A stretch of DNA of 64,000 bases from Hyphomicrobiales bacterium (GTDB lineage: Bacteria; Pseudomonadota; Alphaproteobacteria; Rhizobiales; Rhizobiaceae). Within the stretch, counting starts at the first letter, position 1. Every line of letters begins with the position of its first letter. Under the pieces are notes generated by a model. The model made no database searches. It saw nothing but the letters and a program-made list of their open reading frames with translations, and was not told where the DNA came from. Shown here piece after piece: positions 16,626 to 25,386 of this stretch. Where the stretch lies: assembly GCA_900465915.1 (NCBI GenBank), contig UBKJ01000008.1:41210-105209 (forward strand). Reading direction: 5' to 3'. The translations under genes and the position numbers were made by a program.

Positions 16626-17285
16626 TCAACCCATGATGGCGAAGGCGTCGCCGGGCTTCCCGGAAACGGGGCGGCGGCCGATCCAGCCGACATGGCGGGC
16701 GAGGATGGCGACGGCGCCGTCGACGTCGCCGCTGCGCAGCGCGGCCAGGATGGCGCGGTGGTCGTGGTCGGTGCGGGCTTCCCATTCCGAGCGCCATGTG
16801 GCGAAGAGGTAGCGGGCGCTGGCGGCGTGCAGGTCGTCGATAGCGGCCAGCAGGCGCGGCATGCGGCAGGGCTCCAGGATCAGCCGGTGGAAGCGGCGGT
16901 TGGCTTCCTCCCAGCCGCGCAGGTCGGGCGAGCGGTCGCCTTCGAGCGCGGCCTGCTCGGCCGCCGCCAGCACGGCCGGGGTGATGTTGGGGGCGGCGTG
17001 GCGCAGCGCCAGCGCCTCGAGCGCCGCGCGCATCTCCGCCACCTCGCGGATGTCGACGGGGTCGAAGGCGGCCACGCGCACGCCGCGGCGCGGCTCGGAC
17101 ACCGCCAGGCCCTGCGCCTCCAGCCGCCGGAACGCTTCGCGCACCGGCACGTGGCTGGTCTCGAACTCGGCGGCGATGTGGTCCTGGCGCAGCTTGGCGC
17201 CGGGCGCGATCTCGCCGGCGACGATGCGGTCGGCGAGGATGCGGCTGATGCGGGCGGCGATGGTCTCGGGTACGGTGCGCGACAT
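16626..17285 (-). CDS. bioR: GntR/FCD-family biotin regulator BioR
   Basis: A 219-residue regulator: a GntR winged helix at residues 5-70 (LRQDHIAAEFETSHVPVREA, then FRRLEAQGLAVSEPRRGVRV) and an all-helical FCD ligand domain at about 75-205 with the metal-type histidines in EANRRFHRLIL, DHDHRAILAAL and ARHVG. FadR-type regulators use this design. The BioR assignment comes from its position upstream of bioY in the same direction and from the two perfect TTATMKATAA operators in between. No clear box is seen upstream of bioR itself, so autoregulation is uncertain. Confidence 0.85.
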   Translation of the reverse strand: MSRTVPETIAARISRILADRIVAGEIAPGAKLRQDHIAAEFETSHVPVREAFRRLEAQGLAVSEPRRGVRVAAFDPVDIREVAEMRAALEALALRHAAPNITPAVLAAAEQAALEGDRSPDLRGWEEANRRFHRLILEPCRMPRLLAAIDDLHAASARYLFATWRSEWEARTDHDHRAILAALRSGDVDGAVAILARHVGWIGRRPVSGKPGDAFAIMG

Positions 17286-17473
17286 AATCCGTCAATAATC
17301 GCCTCGCGCGGCTCCGTCGAGGGCTTCGGCGTGTTTGACTGGACGAATGGGCCTCAATTCCTTATAAGGCCGCCATTCCGCACGGAAAGCGCTGCGGCCC
17401 GCATGCGGCCGTCTCCGTCGCCATGGGCGACGCCTTTTTCGTGCTTCGCGATACAAACCGGAACAGGGACGCC

Positions 17474-18220
17474 ATGGCTGGCCATTCACAGTTCAAGAAC
17501 ATCATGCACCGCAAGGGGCGTCAGGACGCCGTGCGGTCGAAAATGTTTTCCAAGCTCGCGCGCGAAATCACCGTCGCCGCCAAGCAGGGTCTGCCCGACC
17601 CGACGATGAATCCGCGCCTGCGCTTGGCGATCCAGAACGCCAAGGCGCAGTCCATGCCCAAGGACAATATCGAGCGCGCCATCAAGAAGGCCGCCGGCAA
17701 CGACGGTGAGAACTACGACGAAGTGCGCTACGAGGGCCGCGGCCCCGGTGGCGTGTCGGTGATCGTCGAGGCGCTGACCGACAACCGCAACCGCACCGCC
17801 TCCAACGTGCGCGCCGCCTTCACCAAGGCCGGCGGGGCGCTGGGCGAGACCGGCTCGGTGTCGTTCATGTTCGACCGCGTCGGCGAGATCGTCTACAAGC
17901 TCTCCGCCGGCGACGCCGACAAAGTGATGGAAGCCGCCATCGAGGCCGGCGCCGACGACGTGCAGACCGGCGAGGAGGACCACGTCATCCTCTGCGCCTT
18001 CGAGAATATCGGCGAAGTGTCCAAGGCGCTGGAAGCAGCCCTCGGCGAAGCGGAATCGATCAAGACCATCTGGAAGCCGCAGACCAACACCGAGCTCGAC
18101 GAGGACAAGGCGCGCTCGGTGCTGAAGCTGCTCAACGTGCTCGAGGACGACGACGACGTGCAGAACGTCTACACCAATTTCGAGGTCAGCGACGAGGTTA
18201 TGGAAAAGCTCAGCGCCTGA
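17474..18220 (+). CDS. yebC: YebC/PmpR family protein
   Basis: A 248-residue protein with the conserved opening [20 protein letters not shown], the family core [20 protein letters not shown] and the segment [19 protein letters not shown]. YebC proteins have been described as transcription regulators and more recently as factors that relieve ribosome stalling at proline runs. ATG 17474 starts directly with MAGHSQF, so the upstream extension was rejected. Here it is about 11 kb from ruvC, which it often adjoins in other bacteria. A terminator follows. Confidence 0.94.
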   Translation: MAGHSQFKNIMHRKGRQDAVRSKMFSKLAREITVAAKQGLPDPTMNPRLRLAIQNAKAQSMPKDNIERAIKKAAGNDGENYDEVRYEGRGPGGVSVIVEALTDNRNRTASNVRAAFTKAGGALGETGSVSFMFDRVGEIVYKLSAGDADKVMEAAIEAGADDVQTGEEDHVILCAFENIGEVSKALEAALGEAESIKTIWKPQTNTELDEDKARSVLKLLNVLEDDDDVQNVYTNFEVSDEVMEKLSA

Positions 18221-18245
18221 CCGTTTCCAACGTCCACATATAAAG

Positions 18246-18276
18246 AACTCCCGGACCGCGAGGCCGGGAGTTTTTT
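18246..18276 (+). terminator. terminator of yebC
   Basis: Stem AACTCCCGG / CCGGGAGTT followed by six T. Confidence 0.9.
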
Positions 18277-18347
18277 GTCGCCCGCGCATCAAAAAGACCG
18301 AATCGCGCCGTCACCTGCCGGTCCCGGCGGCGATTGCGAGGACCGAT

Positions 18348-19160
18348 ATGAAAGCCATTTTTCTTCCCCTTCTGGGCGCGGCGGCGCTGCTTGCGCCTGA
18401 GGCGCAGGCGCGGACCATCTGCACGGTGGTGGCGGACGCCGCGAGCGACCGCGTTCTCAGGCAGGAGGGCGATTGCGCCACCCGCGTCACGCCCGCCTCG
18501 ACCTTCAAGATCGCCCTCGCGCTGATGGGGTTCGATTCCGGCTTCCTCAAGGACGAGCATGCGCCGACGCTGCCCTATCGAAAGGGCGATCCCGCCTGGG
18601 GCGGCGCGGAATGGAAGAAGCCGACCGACGCGACGCGCTGGATCCGCTATTCGGTGGTGTGGTTCTCGCAGAAGGTGGCCCATGCGCTGGGGCAGGAGCG
18701 GTTCCGGAACTACGCAAAAGCCTTCGACTACGGCAACGCCGACGTGTCGGGCAAGCCGGCCTATCCCGACGGCATGACCGGGGCGTGGATCAACTCCACC
18801 CTGCGGATCTCGCCGCTGGAGCAGGTCGCCTTTTTGAAAAAGCTCGTCAACCGGCGGCTGCCGGTCTCGGCGCACGCCTTCGACATGACCGAGCGCGTCA
18901 CGACGATGGAGCCCACCGTCGAGGGCTGGCCGGCGGGGTGGGAGCTGCACGGCAAGACGGGATCGGGCTCGCCGGGCTCGACCGGCAAATACGACGCCGC
19001 GCACGCCTATGGCTGGTTCGTCGGCTGGGCGCGGCATGGCGACGACAAGGTCGTCTTCGCCCGCCTCATTCAGGACGACCGCAAGGAGACGCCGTCGGCC
19101 GGCTACCGGGCGCGCGATTCGCTCTTGCGCGACCTGCCGGGTATCCTGGCGGCGCGATGA
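18348..19160 (+). CDS. class D (OXA-type) beta-lactamase
   Basis: A 270-residue serine beta-lactamase. Residues 1-21 are a signal peptide (MKAIFLPLLGAAALLAPEAQ, cleavage near ARA/QAR). Active-site motifs are all present: STFK at 51-54 (nucleophile S51, K54 the carboxylated lysine), SVV at 102-104, YGN at 128-130 and KTG at 203-205. The tryptophan region WINSTLRIS matches the omega-loop side of OXA enzymes. It hydrolyses penicillins in the periplasm; spectrum cannot be read. It is flanked by terminators and housekeeping genes with matching codon use, so it looks chromosomal and intrinsic rather than newly acquired. No regulator is adjacent. Confidence 0.9.
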   Translation: MKAIFLPLLGAAALLAPEAQARTICTVVADAASDRVLRQEGDCATRVTPASTFKIALALMGFDSGFLKDEHAPTLPYRKGDPAWGGAEWKKPTDATRWIRYSVVWFSQKVAHALGQERFRNYAKAFDYGNADVSGKPAYPDGMTGAWINSTLRISPLEQVAFLKKLVNRRLPVSAHAFDMTERVTTMEPTVEGWPAGWELHGKTGSGSPGSTGKYDAAHAYGWFVGWARHGDDKVVFARLIQDDRKETPSAGYRARDSLLRDLPGILAAR

Positions 19161-19170
19161 AGGGCGCAAT

Positions 19171-19198
19171 AAAAAACCCCGCCGAGGCGGGGTTTTTT
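19171..19198. terminator. bidirectional terminator between bla and rpmE
   Basis: AAAAAACCCCGCC / GGCGGGGTTTTTT-type stem around a GAG loop, with A-run and T-run on the two sides. Confidence 0.92.
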
Positions 19199-19217
19199 AT
19201 GATCGGTTCGATCCGGC

Positions 19218-19439
19218 TTAGATGCCGAGATTGCCGAAGCGGTTCTTGAACTTGGACACGCGGCCGCCGCGGTCGACCAGCGTCTGCGAGCCGCCGGTCC
19301 AGGCCGGATGGGTGGTCGGGTCGATATCGAGGTTCATCGTATCGCCTTCCTTGCCCCAGGTCGAACGGGTCGTGTATTCGCTGCCGTCGGTCATCACGAC
19401 CTTGATGGTGTGGTAGTCGGGATGGATATTGGCTTTCAT
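19218..19439 (-). CDS. rpmE: 50S ribosomal protein L31
   Basis: A 73-residue ribosomal protein: [20 protein letters not shown], then [40 protein letters not shown] and [10 protein letters not shown]. This is the typical L31 ending. The cysteines of the zinc-binding form are absent, so it is the C-minus form usual in Rhizobiales. The longer reading frame upstream is not L31-like and was dropped. It is divergent from the ABC transporter gene. Confidence 0.96.
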   Translation of the reverse strand: MKANIHPDYHTIKVVMTDGSEYTTRSTWGKEGDTMNLDIDPTTHPAWTGGSQTLVDRGGRVSKFKNRFGNLGI

Positions 19440-19612
19440 CGTCTCAATCCTGAATATCGGGGGGCAGAAACAGGGCCTTCGCGCTTTCGGCGCTGCGGCA
19501 CTTCCGCCCAATGGCAGATATGAAACTCCATTACCCGCAGGCAACGGCTTCCAAAAGGGTTGGCGAGCCTATACATCAGGCGAAAGCCAATAACAAGGGC
19601 GCATTCCGCAGA

Positions 19613-21439
19613 ATGGCCGACAGAGACACGCAAATCCGCATGAATCCCGAAACCGATCTTCGATCCAGCCGCAAACGCCGTTCCCTCAAGCCGCTCAGGC
19701 GCATGGCGCCCTTCCTGACCCGCTACAAGGGGCTGGTCGTGGGGGCGCTGTTCTCGCTGGTTCTGGCGGCGATCACCACGCTCGCCGTGCCGCTGGCGGT
19801 GCGCCGCGTCATCGACAAGGGGTTCACCGGCGACAACGCCGCCTTCGTCAACGACTATTTCAGCATGCTGGTGCTGCTGGCGCTGCTCCTGGCCGTGGCG
19901 TCGGGCCTGCGCTATTTCTTCGTCATCTCGCTCGGCGAGCGGGTGGTGGCGGACCTGCGCAACGCGGTGTTCTCGCATGTGACGGCGCTGTCGCCGGAAT
20001 TCTTCGACCGCTCGCAATCGGGCGAGATCGTCTCGCGGCTTTCGGTCGACACCACGCAGATCAAGTCCGTGGTCGGCGCCACCGCCTCGGTGGCGCTGCG
20101 GAACCTCATCCTCGGCGTCGGCGCGCTGGCCATGATGGTGGTGACCAGCCCGAAGCTGTCGGCGCTGGTGATCGCCGCCATCCCGGTGATCGTGCTGCCG
20201 CTGATCGCCTTCGGCCGTTCGGTGCGGCGGCGCTCGCGCGCCACGCAGGACATGCTGGCCAGGGCCAACGCCTACGCCAGCGAGCAGATCGGCGCCATGC
20301 GCATCCTGCAGGCCTTCACCAACGAGGCCATGGTGACGGGCCGCTTCGCCCGCGCCGTCGAAGGCGCCTATCAGGCGGCGCGCGCCTCGATCCGCGCCCG
20401 CGCGCTGCTGACCGCCTTCGCCATCTTCCTCATCTTCTCCAGCATCGTCGCCGTGTTGTGGTTCGGCTCGCACGCCGTCCTGTCGGGGACCATGTCGCCG
20501 GGCACGCTCGGCCAGTTCGTGCTCTACGCCGTCTTCGCCGCCAGCTCCTTCGGCGCGCTGTCGGAAGTGGGCGGCGAGCTGGCGCAGGCCGCCGGCGCCA
20601 CCGAGCGGCTGGCCGAAATCCTCGACGAAGCGCCCGGCATCGTCGCGCCCGCCCGTCCGGTCGCCCTGCCGGAGCCGGCGCGCGGCGAGATCACTTTCGA
20701 CAATGTGCGCTTCTCCTATCCGACGCGGCCCGACGCGCCGTCGCTCAACGGCGTCAGCTTCACAGTGCGGCCGGGCGAGACGGTGGCCATCGTCGGCCCG
20801 TCCGGCGCGGGCAAGAGCACGGTGTTCTCGCTCGCCATGCGCTATTACGACCCGCAATCGGGCCGGGTGCTGATCGACGGCGTGGCGCTGCCCGAAGCCG
20901 ATCCGCTGGCCGTGCGCGCCCGCATCGCCGTGGTGCCGCAGGACGTGACCGTCTTCGCCGCCATCATCCGCGAGAATATCGGCTTCGGCCGGCCGGGGGC
21001 GAGCGACGCCGAGATCGAGCGCGCCGCCCGCGCCGCGCTGGCGCATGATTTCATCATGGCGCTGGACGAGGGCTACGACACCGAGGTCGGCGAGCGCGGC
21101 GTGACGCTGTCGGGCGGCCAGCGCCAGCGCATCGCCATCGCGCGCGCCATCCTGCGCGACGCGCCGATCCTGCTCCTGGACGAAGCCACCTCGGCGCTCG
21201 ACGCCGAAAGCGAGATGCTGGTGCAGAAGGCGCTCGACAGCCTGATGCGCGACCGCACCACGCTGGTGGTGGCGCACAGGCTCGCCACCGTGCTCAAGGC
21301 CGACCGCATCCTGGTGCTGGACAAGGGTCGCGTGGTCGAGGAAGGCACGCATCGCAGCCTGGTCGAGCAGGGCGGCGTCTACGCCCGCCTCGCCAAGCTG
21401 CAATTCGAGGCCGGCGCGGACGCCTTCGCCAGCCTGTGA
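19613..21439 (+). CDS. ABC exporter, fused permease and ATPase (MsbA-like)
   Basis: About 608 residues: six membrane helices in the N-terminal 330 residues, then a nucleotide-binding domain with Walker A GPSGAGKST (about 395-403), signature LSGGQRQRIAIARA (about 498) and Walker B ILLLDEATSALD (about 521). This is a homodimeric half-transporter. The text ERVVADLRNAVFSHV and FFDRSQSGEIVSRLSVDTTQ is typical of lipid or drug exporters of the MsbA group. The start is uncertain (19511, 19613 or 19640); 19613 has AAGGGCG upstream. Substrate unknown. Confidence 0.88.
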   Translation: MADRDTQIRMNPETDLRSSRKRRSLKPLRRMAPFLTRYKGLVVGALFSLVLAAITTLAVPLAVRRVIDKGFTGDNAAFVNDYFSMLVLLALLLAVASGLRYFFVISLGERVVADLRNAVFSHVTALSPEFFDRSQSGEIVSRLSVDTTQIKSVVGATASVALRNLILGVGALAMMVVTSPKLSALVIAAIPVIVLPLIAFGRSVRRRSRATQDMLARANAYASEQIGAMRILQAFTNEAMVTGRFARAVEGAYQAARASIRARALLTAFAIFLIFSSIVAVLWFGSHAVLSGTMSPGTLGQFVLYAVFAASSFGALSEVGGELAQAAGATERLAEILDEAPGIVAPARPVALPEPARGEITFDNVRFSYPTRPDAPSLNGVSFTVRPGETVAIVGPSGAGKSTVFSLAMRYYDPQSGRVLIDGVALPEADPLAVRARIAVVPQDVTVFAAIIRENIGFGRPGASDAEIERAARAALAHDFIMALDEGYDTEVGERGVTLSGGQRQRIAIARAILRDAPILLLDEATSALDAESEMLVQKALDSLMRDRTTLVVAHRLATVLKADRILVLDKGRVVEEGTHRSLVEQGGVYARLAKLQFEAGADAFASL

Positions 21440-21522
21440 GGCGGAAACAGGAGAGCGCCGATCCGATGCAATCGGATCGGCGCTCTTTCCATTCATGCGA
21501 CGCCAAACGTTTCCATCACGCC

Positions 21523-22554
21523 CTAGCGCTCGGTCAGCTTCAGCTCGATGCGGCGGTTGCGGGCGCGGGCTTCCGGCGTGTCGGCGGCGTCGAGGGGCTG
21601 GTATTCGCCGAAGCCCGCCGCCACCAGCCGGTTGGCCGGGACGCCGTTGGCGACCAGGAACTTGACCACCGCCACGGCGCGGGCCGAGGACAGCTCCCAA
21701 TTGTCGCGGAAGCGGCCATTGCCCGCCAGCGGCACGTTGTCGGTGTGGCCGTCGACGCGCAGCACCCAGTTGATGTCGTCGGGGATTTCCTTGTTCAGTT
21801 CGACCACGGCGTCGGCGAGCTTCTTCATCTCGTCCTGGCCCGCCGGGTTGATGTCGGACGAGCCGGTCGGGAACAGCACCTCCGACTGGAAGACGAAGCG
21901 GTCGCCGACGATGCGGATGTTCTCCTTGTCGGAAAGGATCTCGCGCAGGCGGCCGAAGAAGTCGGAGCGGTAGCGGTTCAGTTCCTGCACGCGCTGGGCC
22001 AGCGCCACGTTGAGGCGCTTGCCGAGATCGGCGATCTTGGCGTTGGATTCGCGGTCGCGCGTCTCGGAGGCGTTGAGCGCGTCCTCGAGCGCCGCGATCT
22101 GGCGGCGCAGGGCGGAGATCTGCTGGTTGAGCAGCTCCACCTGCGACAGCGCCCGGGCGCTGACCTGCTTTTCGGTGTCGAGGCTGGCGGCGAGGTCGCC
22201 GGCGCGCTTCTCCGCCGCAGCGCCGGCGCCGGAGCCCTGGTTGAGCAGGTCCTGCAGGCGCGAGCGCTCGCCCTCGGCCGCCGACAGCGAGGCCTGGAGA
22301 TTGGCGATGGTGTCCTGCATGTCCTGGCTGTTGCTGCGCTCCAGCGACAGGAGCTGGGTCAGCTCGTTGATCTGGCTGTTGAGGCGGTTGAGCACCGTGT
22401 CCTTGTTGTTGACCTCGCGGCTGAGCAGGAACTGCGCCAGCACGAAGACGGTCAGCAGGAACATGATGGCGAGAAGCAGCGTCGAAAGCGCGTCGACGAA
22501 GCCCGGCCAGTAATCGATATGCCGCTGCTGGCGGCGGCCGCGGGCGAGCGCCAT
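21523..22554 (-). CDS. MotB-like peptidoglycan-binding protein (OmpA C-terminal domain)
   Basis: A 343-residue protein. One membrane helix near the N-terminus carries a conserved aspartate (D21 in YWPGFVDALSTLLLAIMFLL), the proton-binding position of MotB/TolR/ExbD. A long coiled coil follows (about 45-185), then an OmpA-type peptidoglycan-binding domain (about 215-343: RVDGHTDNVPLAG, then NWELSSARAVAVVKFLV and the final ARNRRIELKLTER). No flagellar genes are near. It ends the pair with the MotA-like gene 4 bases upstream, so the two probably form a proton-driven stator-like complex spanning to the cell wall. Confidence 0.85.
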   Translation of the reverse strand: MALARGRRQQRHIDYWPGFVDALSTLLLAIMFLLTVFVLAQFLLSREVNNKDTVLNRLNSQINELTQLLSLERSNSQDMQDTIANLQASLSAAEGERSRLQDLLNQGSGAGAAAEKRAGDLAASLDTEKQVSARALSQVELLNQQISALRRQIAALEDALNASETRDRESNAKIADLGKRLNVALAQRVQELNRYRSDFFGRLREILSDKENIRIVGDRFVFQSEVLFPTGSSDINPAGQDEMKKLADAVVELNKEIPDDINWVLRVDGHTDNVPLAGNGRFRDNWELSSARAVAVVKFLVANGVPANRLVAAGFGEYQPLDAADTPEARARNRRIELKLTER

Positions 22555-22558
22555 GGGC

Positions 22559-23554
22559 CTACTCCGGCCGGCTTTGGTTCTTGGGCGCGTCGAGCAGGCC
22601 GGTGAGCCGCTCCAGCGTCTCGCGGATGGCGCGCTGCTCGTCGGCCTGCCGCTCGACCCAGTCGCGCATCATCTGCTGCTCGCTGCGCATGCTGCGCACC
22701 AGGCCCTGCACGCCCTCGGCCAGGTTGGCCAGCGCCGCCGTGGTGCGCTGGCTGGCGTCGCCGCCCTGGGCGGCCGCGCGACCGTCGTCCTCGCCGATCA
22801 GGTCGGGGCCGAGATCGGTGACCGAGGACAGCCAGTTCTCGAGCTCGGTGTAGAAGCGGTTCTGGGCGCGGCCGGCCTGCAGGTCGAGGAAGCCCAAAAC
22901 CAGCGAGGAGGAAAGGCCGAACAGCGAGGACGAGAAGGCGGTGCCCATGCCGCTCAGCGGCGATTGCAGCCCGGCCTTGAGCGCGTCCAGCACGTCGCTG
23001 GTGCTGCCGGAATTGGGGTCGAGCGACTGGATGGTGCGGCCGATGGAGCCGACGGTCTCAAGCAAGCCCCAGAAGGTGCCGAGCAGGCCGAGAAAGACCA
23101 GGAGGCCGATGAAATAGCGCGAGATGTCGCGGCTTTCGTCGAGCCGGGTGGCGATGGAATCGAGGATCGAGCGCATGGAGCCGGTCGACAGCGCCATGGA
23201 CTGCCGGCGGCCGAGCAGCGCCCGCATGGGCGCGAGCATGACCGGCGGGCGCGACGGGCCGTCGGCGTGGCCGCCGCGGAAGGAGTTGACCCAGCGGATT
23301 TCCGGCAGAAGCCGCAGCACCTGGTTGAAGGCGAGGATGACGCCGACCAGGAGCACGCCGAGGATGAGGCCGTTGAGGCCCGGATTGGTGACGAAGAAGG
23401 TGTGGATCTGCCGCATCAGCACCGCGGCGAGGAAGCCGACGATGATGAGGAAGATCAGCATGGAGAGGATGACGATGCGCGGGCTTGTCAGGCGATAGGG
23501 ATCGAAATCGCTCCCGTCGTCCGCTCGTTCCCGTGAAGGCCTGTATTCGCTCAT
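22559..23554 (-). CDS. MotA/TolQ/ExbB-like proton channel protein
   Basis: A 331-residue inner-membrane protein with two N-terminal helices (about 26-85), a soluble loop, and two later helices (FIGLLVFLGLLGTFWGLLET and PLSGMGTAFSSSLFGLSSSL). The two conserved blocks around them are those of the MotA/ExbB channel fold. The C-terminal soluble tail ends LLDAPKNQSRPE. It is transcribed 4 bases ahead of the MotB-like partner. It is larger than ExbB or TolQ (about 230) and not accompanied by motility genes, so a wall-anchored, non-flagellar motor is the best guess. Confidence 0.83.
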   Translation of the reverse strand: MSEYRPSRERADDGSDFDPYRLTSPRIVILSMLIFLIIVGFLAAVLMRQIHTFFVTNPGLNGLILGVLLVGVILAFNQVLRLLPEIRWVNSFRGGHADGPSRPPVMLAPMRALLGRRQSMALSTGSMRSILDSIATRLDESRDISRYFIGLLVFLGLLGTFWGLLETVGSIGRTIQSLDPNSGSTSDVLDALKAGLQSPLSGMGTAFSSSLFGLSSSLVLGFLDLQAGRAQNRFYTELENWLSSVTDLGPDLIGEDDGRAAAQGGDASQRTTAALANLAEGVQGLVRSMRSEQQMMRDWVERQADEQRAIRETLERLTGLLDAPKNQSRPE

Positions 23555-23639
23555 CCGTTCTGCTCCTGCTCGGCTTCGTGCGCGGGGAGCCTACTGCATT
23601 CTGCGGCGAAGCGGAATCGCCTGCGCGCAAATTTTGCGC

Positions 23640-23671
23640 GAAAGCAAACGCCCCGGCGAAGGGCCGGGGCG
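23640..23671 (-). terminator. terminator of suhB
   Basis: 9-bp stem CGCCCCGGC / GCCGGGGCG with a T-rich minus-strand flank (GTTTGCTTTC). Confidence 0.65.
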
Positions 23672-23691
23672 CGGAGAAGGGGAGGGATGGG

Positions 23692-24483
23692 TCAGATCGG
23701 CTTTTTCAGCGTCTTCAGCAGCGCGCCGTGGATGGCCTCGTTGCCGGCGACGATCCCCTTGGTGGAGAAGATCTCCTGGCCGCCGCTCTTGTCGGAGACG
23801 AAGCCGCCGGCCTCGCGGATCATCAGCATGCCGGCGCCGAGGTCCCAGGGGTTCATGCCGTCCTCCCAGAAGCCGTCGAGGCGGCCGGCGGCGACATAGG
23901 CGAGGTCGAGCGCCACGGCGCCCAGGCGGCGCACGCCGGCGGTCTCAGCCATGACGTTGCGCAATTCGACCAGATACTGGCCGTGATGGCCGCGGCCCAG
24001 ATGCGGAATGCCGGTGCCGATCACCGAATCGACCAGCTTGTTGCGCGAGGCGACGCGCAGGCGGCGATCGTTGAGGAAGGCGCCGCCGCCGCGCTCGGCG
24101 GTGTAGAGCTCGTCCATGGCCGGGTTGTAGATGACGCCGGCGACGATCTGGCCCTGGCGCTCCAGCGCGATGGAGACGGCGAAGATCGGCAGGCCGTGCA
24201 GGAAATTGGTGGTGCCGTCGAGCGGGTCGACCAGCCAGCGATGCTGGCCGTCCTTGCTTTCGATCTCGCCCGATTCCTCCATCAGGAAGCCGAAATCGGG
24301 GCGGGCGCGGGAGAGTTCTGCGTGGATGACCTGCTCGGCGCGGCGGTCGGCCTGGCTGACATAGTCGCCGGGGCCCTTGAGCGACACCTGCAGGTTCTGG
24401 ACTTCGCCGAAATCGCGCGCGAGGCCGCGTCCGGCCTTCATGGCGGCCTGGACCATAACGTTGAGAAGGGCTGAACGAGCCAT
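23692..24483 (-). CDS. suhB: inositol monophosphatase family protein (SuhB-like)
   Basis: A 263-residue magnesium-dependent phosphatase. The metal-binding motifs are FLMEESGEI (about 66-74), WLVDPLDGTTNFLHGLPIFA (83-102) and, near the C-terminus, NPWDLGAGMLMIREAGG. These are the three conserved blocks of the inositol monophosphatase/SuhB family; the substrate may be inositol phosphate or a related sugar phosphate. It lies downstream of efp with a GC-rich hairpin between, and upstream of the MotAB-like pair in the same direction. Confidence 0.9.
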   Translation of the reverse strand: MARSALLNVMVQAAMKAGRGLARDFGEVQNLQVSLKGPGDYVSQADRRAEQVIHAELSRARPDFGFLMEESGEIESKDGQHRWLVDPLDGTTNFLHGLPIFAVSIALERQGQIVAGVIYNPAMDELYTAERGGGAFLNDRRLRVASRNKLVDSVIGTGIPHLGRGHHGQYLVELRNVMAETAGVRRLGAVALDLAYVAAGRLDGFWEDGMNPWDLGAGMLMIREAGGFVSDKSGGQEIFSTKGIVAGNEAIHGALLKTLKKPI

Positions 24484-24587
24484 GGGAACGATCCTCGATG
24501 GAGGCGGCGCGCGGCCAGTGCGGCGCGGCGACGCGGGAAAGAAAGCTGGGAAACTGACAAAGAACGGTCGCGGCCGGGGCCGGACGG

Positions 24588-24610
24588 CGGCGCCCCGGGG
24601 CGGGGCGCCG
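24588..24610 (-). terminator. GC-rich hairpin after efp
   Basis: 9-bp stem CGGCGCCCC / GGGGCGCCG with a 5-base loop, no clear T-run; a weak or rho-assisted terminator. Confidence 0.45.
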
Positions 24611-24620
24611 GGAAGCGCGG

Positions 24621-25181
24621 TCAGGCGCGGCTGATATAGGTCAGTTCGTTGGTGTCGACGATCACGCGCTCGCCCGATTCGATGAAGGGCGGCACGAGGA
24701 TGCGGATGCCGTTCTCGAGCACGGCCGGCTTGTAGGACGAGGCGGCGGTCTGGCCCTTGACGACCGGATCGGCCTCGGTGATGGCCAGCGTCACCTGGTC
24801 GGGCAGGCGGATGCCGATCGGCTTTTCTTCATAGAGCTCCACCGTCACCATCATGCCGTCCTGCAGGAAGGCGGCGCGGTCGCCGACGAAATCCTTCTGC
24901 AGCTCGAGCTGCTCGTAGGATTCGGTGTCCATGAAGATCAGCGCCTCGCCCTGCTCGTAGAGGAAGGAGAAGTCCTTCTGCTCCAGGCGCACGCGCTCGA
25001 CCGTCTCGGCGGCGCGGAAACGCTCGTTGAGCTTGGTGCCGTTGATGAGGTTCTTGAGCTCGACCTGGTTGTAGGCGCCGCCCTTGCCGGGCTTGACGGC
25101 GTTGGTCTTGACCGCGACCCACAGGCCGCCGTCATGCTCGATGACGTTGCCGGGACGGATTTCGTTGCCATTGATCTTCAT
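24621..25181 (-). CDS. efp: elongation factor P
   Basis: A 186-residue translation factor that relieves stalling at polyproline. Residues 1-65 are the KOW-like domain with the modified-lysine loop [10 protein letters not shown] (conserved lysine K33), followed by two OB-fold domains with [19 protein letters not shown] and, near the C-terminus, [20 protein letters not shown]. The lysine and the following glycine fit the beta-lysylated type, but no epmA or epmB is seen in the window. [12 protein letters not shown] is the start; the long upstream extension in the frame is not EF-P-like. Confidence 0.95.
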   Translation of the reverse strand: MKINGNEIRPGNVIEHDGGLWVAVKTNAVKPGKGGAYNQVELKNLINGTKLNERFRAAETVERVRLEQKDFSFLYEQGEALIFMDTESYEQLELQKDFVGDRAAFLQDGMMVTVELYEEKPIGIRLPDQVTLAITEADPVVKGQTAASSYKPAVLENGIRILVPPFIESGERVIVDTNELTYISRA

Positions 25182-25315
25182 GTGTTCGATCCGGGAATGA
25201 ATTGAGGCCGATGCGGCCCGGCGCGGAACGATTCGAGGGCGCACGACCGGCATGGGCCGGGCGATTGCGCGCGGGTTCCGGGCAGGGAGCGCGATAATCG
25301 GCGTCTCCAAGACCA

Positions 25316-25338
25316 TAAAAAGCCGGCTTGCGCAAGCC
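25316..25338 (-). terminator. probable terminator of the Sel1-repeat gene
   Basis: Palindrome GGCTTGC/GCAAGCC; on the minus strand it is followed by GGCTTTTTATGG. Confidence 0.5.
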
Positions 25339-25386
25339 TGCGCGCGAAAAGAGCGCCGGCGGGGCGTCAAAAAAACGTTTCGCGGC

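Noticed and set aside
16699..17285. A different GntR regulator unrelated to biotin
   Set aside because: The two exact TTATMKATAA sites between it and bioY make BioR the simplest reading.
19436..21700. A 754-codon minus-strand frame over the ABC exporter
   Set aside because: Histidine/arginine/glycine-rich shadow translation with no motif; the plus-strand ABC transporter has all Walker motifs.
21523..23554. Zorya anti-phage system
   Set aside because: The MotA/MotB-like pair resembles ZorA/ZorB in design, but no helicase, nuclease or ZorC/D/E-like gene is adjacent and the neighbours are housekeeping genes.
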